Shown here: positions 31,338 to 34,006 of the stretch, in pieces
How positions within the stretch are numbered: the stretch's first letter is position 1
Layout: each line of letters opens with the position of its first letter
Assembly (NCBI GenBank): GCA_004322465.1
Contig: SCVO01000003.1
Span: 1 to 34,006 of the forward strand
Source: Candidatus Nitrosotenuis sp.
GTDB taxonomy: Archaea > Thermoproteota > Nitrososphaeria > Nitrososphaerales > Nitrosopumilaceae
Length of the DNA: 34,006 nucleotides
Direction of reading: 5' to 3'
The notes under the pieces: generated by a model
What the model was told of the DNA's origin: nothing
The model's database searches: none
What the model saw: only the letters and a program-made list of their open reading frames with translations
Program-made: the position numbers and the translations under genes

Positions 31338-32440
31338 ACAGAGTCGCAATAGTCGGATATTCGGATACGAAATTCTCATCAGACGACATCCCAATAGAGT
31401 CATCAATGTTTGCCGCAGTAAAGGGATTGTTTGAGCAAACGCCAAACATTTCCCAAGGCGACATAGACGCAGTTCTGACATCCACAAATGACAACAAAAA
31501 GTACCTCTCCCCAATCATATCGGAGATGTCGGGTATTGCGCCCAAGATCTCCCACAATGTGGAGAATCTCTGCAATTCAGGCACGAATGCCACCGTTTCC
31601 GCATTTTCATATATTGCGTCAGGCCTTGCAGATGTGGCACTGGTGGTCGGCGCCGAGCGATTTGACAGCCCAGGGCAGGTCCTGCAGTGGGACGACTCGC
31701 GCGGCGAATTCAAACATCCGATATTTTGGGCATCGATGTTTACCAAGGCACACAAGCGAAAATTCGGCACGACAGATGAGCACCTAGCATACGTTTCTGC
31801 AAAAAACCACAGAAATGCGCTGGACAACCCCACCGCATACAGCCCAAAAGAATACAGCATAGAAGAAATAATGAACTCCAAGAAACTAACGGATGATCTT
31901 AGGCTGCTGGATTGCTCAAGGCCGTGCACCGGGAGCTCCGCAATATTACTGGCATCAGAAAAGATGGCAAAAAAATTCACAGATGTCCCAGTCTGGATTT
32001 CAGGAATCGGGCAGAAAACAACTTCAGCAAGCTTTACAAAAAACGACCTTACCACCATAGAGTCAACCAGACTTGCGGCTCATGACGCATTTTTGATGTC
32101 AAATACCAGTCCACAGAAAATCGACGTTGCAGAAATACACGATGCGTTCACCATATGCGAAATAATGGTACTGGAGGACATGGGGTTTACGCAGAAAGGA
32201 AAGGCCGGCCAATTTGTCTTAGACCTTTACAATACAAATGACAAAAAAATCAACCCCCGCGGAGGACTAATTGGCGCTGGCCATCCGCTTGGGGCAACAG
32301 GGATTGCGCAGGTTTCTGAGATCACAAAGCAGCTGCAGGGAAAGGCGGGAAAAAGGCAGGTAGAAAGTCCAAAGGTCGGCCTAGTACAAAACATGTCAGC
32401 TGCGGCAACATCGTCTACGGTTTTGGTATTGGAATCATGA
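31334..32440 (+). CDS. Archaeal thiolase-family protein (acetoacetyl-CoA thiolase-like)
   Basis: 368 residues of the archaeal/SCP2-like thiolase family. The nucleophile is C80 (ENLCNSGTNA), with H279 (EIHDAFT) and H327 in GGLIGAGHPLGATG. The second active-site Cys and the usual glycine-rich loop are replaced by VQNMSAAATSS at the C-terminus. In archaea such thiolases work with a DUF35 partner and can form a complex with HMG-CoA synthase to start isoprenoid synthesis; here the DUF35 gene follows with a 4-base overlap. A role in fatty-acid-like or 3-oxoacyl-CoA cleavage is the alternative. TTG start. Confidence 0.85.
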   Translation: MNRVAIVGYSDTKFSSDDIPIESSMFAAVKGLFEQTPNISQGDIDAVLTSTNDNKKYLSPIISEMSGIAPKISHNVENLCNSGTNATVSAFSYIASGLADVALVVGAERFDSPGQVLQWDDSRGEFKHPIFWASMFTKAHKRKFGTTDEHLAYVSAKNHRNALDNPTAYSPKEYSIEEIMNSKKLTDDLRLLDCSRPCTGSSAILLASEKMAKKFTDVPVWISGIGQKTTSASFTKNDLTTIESTRLAAHDAFLMSNTSPQKIDVAEIHDAFTICEIMVLEDMGFTQKGKAGQFVLDLYNTNDKKINPRGGLIGAGHPLGATGIAQVSEITKQLQGKAGKRQVESPKVGLVQNMSAAATSSTVLVLES

Positions 32441-32754
32441 TTTTCGAAGCCGAACTAAAGAACGGAAGGTTTGTAGTCCCAGAGTGCCCAAAATGCCAAA
32501 AATTAGTCTGGCCCCCAAGCGATTCCTGCACGCGGTGCTTTGGGAATACGGTCTGGCGCACAGCAGATGAACCGGGAACGCTAGTAGAATACTCTGCAAA
32601 GGACGGCAAATTGTTCTGCATGGTAGAATTCGAAAACTCGATCAGAGTCATGGGCGCACTAGAATGCGACAAGGCGCCAGCGGTCGGGCAAAAAGTCAGG
32701 GTTTTGAGCTGCGGGTTTGACAACTCACCAAGGTTCACATTTTCTCCAGAATAA
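32437..32754 (+). CDS. DUF35 OB-fold/zinc-ribbon protein, thiolase partner
   Basis: A 105-residue protein. An N-terminal rubredoxin-like zinc ribbon (VPECPKCQKLVWPP, then CTRCFG) is followed by an OB-fold with GTLVEYSAK and MGALECD. DUF35 proteins bridge or support archaeal thiolase/HMG-CoA synthase complexes. It overlaps the thiolase gene by ATGA, so the two products are probably made together. It is the last gene of the operon. Confidence 0.9.
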   Translation: MIFEAELKNGRFVVPECPKCQKLVWPPSDSCTRCFGNTVWRTADEPGTLVEYSAKDGKLFCMVEFENSIRVMGALECDKAPAVGQKVRVLSCGFDNSPRFTFSPE

Positions 32755-32827
32755 CGGATTTTTTCACAATTTTGTTGATATCATAATAACCTAGTCTTCT
32801 AAAACAAATCCAATCAACCATAAGCCA

Positions 32828-33406
32828 TTGAAAGCGATAAAACCGATTCTTTTGCTAAAACAATCCAAAACCGCAAAGCCAGATCTGCCAGTCAAGGACA
32901 ATAAAAAAATCGCAAGGACTAGGCGCCAGCGAGGATACAACTGGGAGGATACGCTGGTAAAGCGGTTCAACGCGTTGTCCGACTGGAAGGCGTTTCGACT
33001 TGGGTCTCCGAGTGTGGGGCTGCCAGATATTCTGGTTGTAAGCACAAAGCACAGCACCATATTCACAATAGAGGCAAAGTCAGGAACCACGACTTCGCTG
33101 ACTGTCCCGTACGACCAAATCCAAAGGTGCCTGAAATGGACGGATACTTTTGAGATTTACGGCACGCGCAAGGTAATATTCGCATTCAAGTTTTTATCAA
33201 AAAAGCGAATAGGCCTCAGCCTGTATGAGAAAAGGGAGCTAAGAGAGTTCTACAAGGTGTGGAACAAGGCAAACCAGGTCAGCGACTTTGTCTGCAGTTA
33301 TGAGGGCGAGACTTATGCCCTAATTGACGGAAAGCGCCAGAAGCTAGACTTGGAGGATCATACGATGCCCTTCAAGATGAGGCACACAAAAACCACGAGT
33401 GCCTAA
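32828..33406 (+). CDS. Hjc-like Holliday junction resolvase family nuclease
   Basis: 192 residues. The motif set fits archaeal Hjc/RecB-like nucleases: RQRGYNWEDTL (E40), GLPDILVV (D67), and FTIEAKSGT (E82 and K84), the E-D-ExK active site. A 30-residue basic N-terminal extension and a roughly 65-residue C-terminal extension make it longer than typical Hjc (about 130 residues). It probably cuts branched DNA in recombination; another structure-specific nuclease is possible. TTG start; no upstream ATG is in frame. Confidence 0.7.
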   Translation: MKAIKPILLLKQSKTAKPDLPVKDNKKIARTRRQRGYNWEDTLVKRFNALSDWKAFRLGSPSVGLPDILVVSTKHSTIFTIEAKSGTTTSLTVPYDQIQRCLKWTDTFEIYGTRKVIFAFKFLSKKRIGLSLYEKRELREFYKVWNKANQVSDFVCSYEGETYALIDGKRQKLDLEDHTMPFKMRHTKTTSA

Positions 33407-33466
33407 AGGGCTCCAACCGAAGGAACTCTGGCAATTCTTTAATTATCCTTTCACCGTAGTAGAATC

Positions 33467-33826
33467 ATGAGTTTTGAACAATTTGTCGACGAAAGAATGT
33501 TGGTAAGCCACAACGTCTTTGGAAACAAGGAAATGAAGATCAAGATACTCGAAGTCTCAGACGAGCACCCGCCATCGCAGTGGAAGTTCGGAGACAGGGT
33601 CAAGGTAAACAAAATCCTAGTCACCATAAAACACCTCGCCACACAGCAAATCGAGGAAGGTGAGTTCGACATCGACGTGATTGAGAAAGAGCTTAAAGAT
33701 AGAAGCCACTATACCTCGACAAACAGATGGGTATCGGTAAACGACATCAAAAACGGATACGTGGTAAACACGAAGCACTTTTCGCTCATCAGCGACGCAG
33801 TAGCCCTAGAATACATCACATTCTGA
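33467..33826 (+). CDS. Conserved hypothetical protein
   Basis: A 119-residue soluble protein with mixed strands (MKIKILEVSDEHPPSQWKFG, DRVKVNKILVTIKHL) and a short C-terminal region rich in Ser, Asn and Tyr. No motif was recognised. A CTTTAATTATCC box at 33437-33448 is about 26 bases before the ATG, fitting a leaderless message. Confidence 0.7.
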   Translation: MSFEQFVDERMLVSHNVFGNKEMKIKILEVSDEHPPSQWKFGDRVKVNKILVTIKHLATQQIEEGEFDIDVIEKELKDRSHYTSTNRWVSVNDIKNGYVVNTKHFSLISDAVALEYITF

Positions 33827-33905
33827 CCCAACAAACATCAAAATCATTTTTTGCCCGCATTCCGAGATGGAAAACTATAAGACATCATACGAAAAAGACA
33901 GAATC

Positions 33906-34006
33906 ATGCTCACAAAGGAGATTTCCATCAGCGGCACCGATTACCACATAACCCTGACTGATCAGCTAATCAACCAGGTAAACAATCTCAAATCGCTGTA
34001 CAGTGC
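33906..34006 (+). CDS. Hypothetical protein, 3' end beyond the window
   Basis: The frame MLTKEISISGTDYHITLTD... is open to the window end. The ATG at 33906 has a TATAA box (33876-33880) 28 bases upstream, so it is preferred over the in-frame ATG at 33867. Only about 33 residues can be seen; the family cannot be told. Confidence 0.5.
   Translation, partial: MLTKEISISGTDYHITLTDQLINQVNNLKSLYS

Noticed and set aside
31288-32058. 256-codon minus-strand frame opposite the thiolase
   Set aside because: It is a shadow of the thiolase gene, whose catalytic motifs are intact; Ser/Phe-rich antisense composition.

Overview
The window looks like a chromosome segment of an ammonia-oxidising thaumarchaeon (Nitrososphaerota), most likely a Nitrosopumilales member. 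This is inferred from the gene set (stand-alone Lrp ligand-binding domains, TrmB regulator, archaeal-type prepilin peptidase, thiolase/DUF35 pair, Hjc-like nuclease). It also fits the transcription style: in most core genes a TATA-like box lies 24-29 bases before the start codon, so the mRNAs look leaderless, and TTG and GTG starts are common. The species cannot be named from this text alone.

Layout. (1) 1-16.3 kb is core-like DNA with moderate GC and tightly packed, often convergent genes. It holds tRNA-Phe, two tandem Lrp/AsnC effector domains, a VOC protein, a class III nucleotide cyclase, threonine ammonia-lyase, PurE and PurK (separated by a secreted GH114-like protein), a TrmB regulator, a prepilin peptidase, a soluble histidine kinase and a DedA protein. 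It ends with a 908-residue secreted protein whose two homologous outer modules flank three FN3 repeats. Four 40-48-residue Cys-rich microproteins are scattered through this part. (2) 15.9-17.15 kb is mostly non-coding and unusually structured: a GC-rich nested hairpin (candidate ncRNA), then about 220 bp of nested inverted repeats, then direct repeats. (3) About 17.0-28.3 kb is an AT-rich accessory island. It carries an ApeA-like HEPN protein with an adjacent trypsin-like protease and a small HTH protein, three further proteins with HEPN-type R-x4-5-H motifs, an OLD-family ATPase/Toprim nuclease, an SRPBCC/zinc-ribbon protein, membrane proteins and another small HTH-like protein. A tyrosine recombinase with an extra N-terminal HTH lies at its right edge (28.3-29.6 kb), with more core-like composition. 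(4) 29.6-34.0 kb returns to core DNA: a tight operon of nucleotidyltransferase, LLM-family oxidoreductase, thiolase and DUF35 partner, then an Hjc-like nuclease and two uncharacterised genes, the last cut by the window end.

The island reads as a defence island. The most interesting candidate system is the minus-strand cassette HTH - ApeA - trypsin-like protease (18.9-21.3 kb), next to a divergent OLD nuclease and other HEPN proteins. Assignments rest on motifs read by eye; no database search was run.
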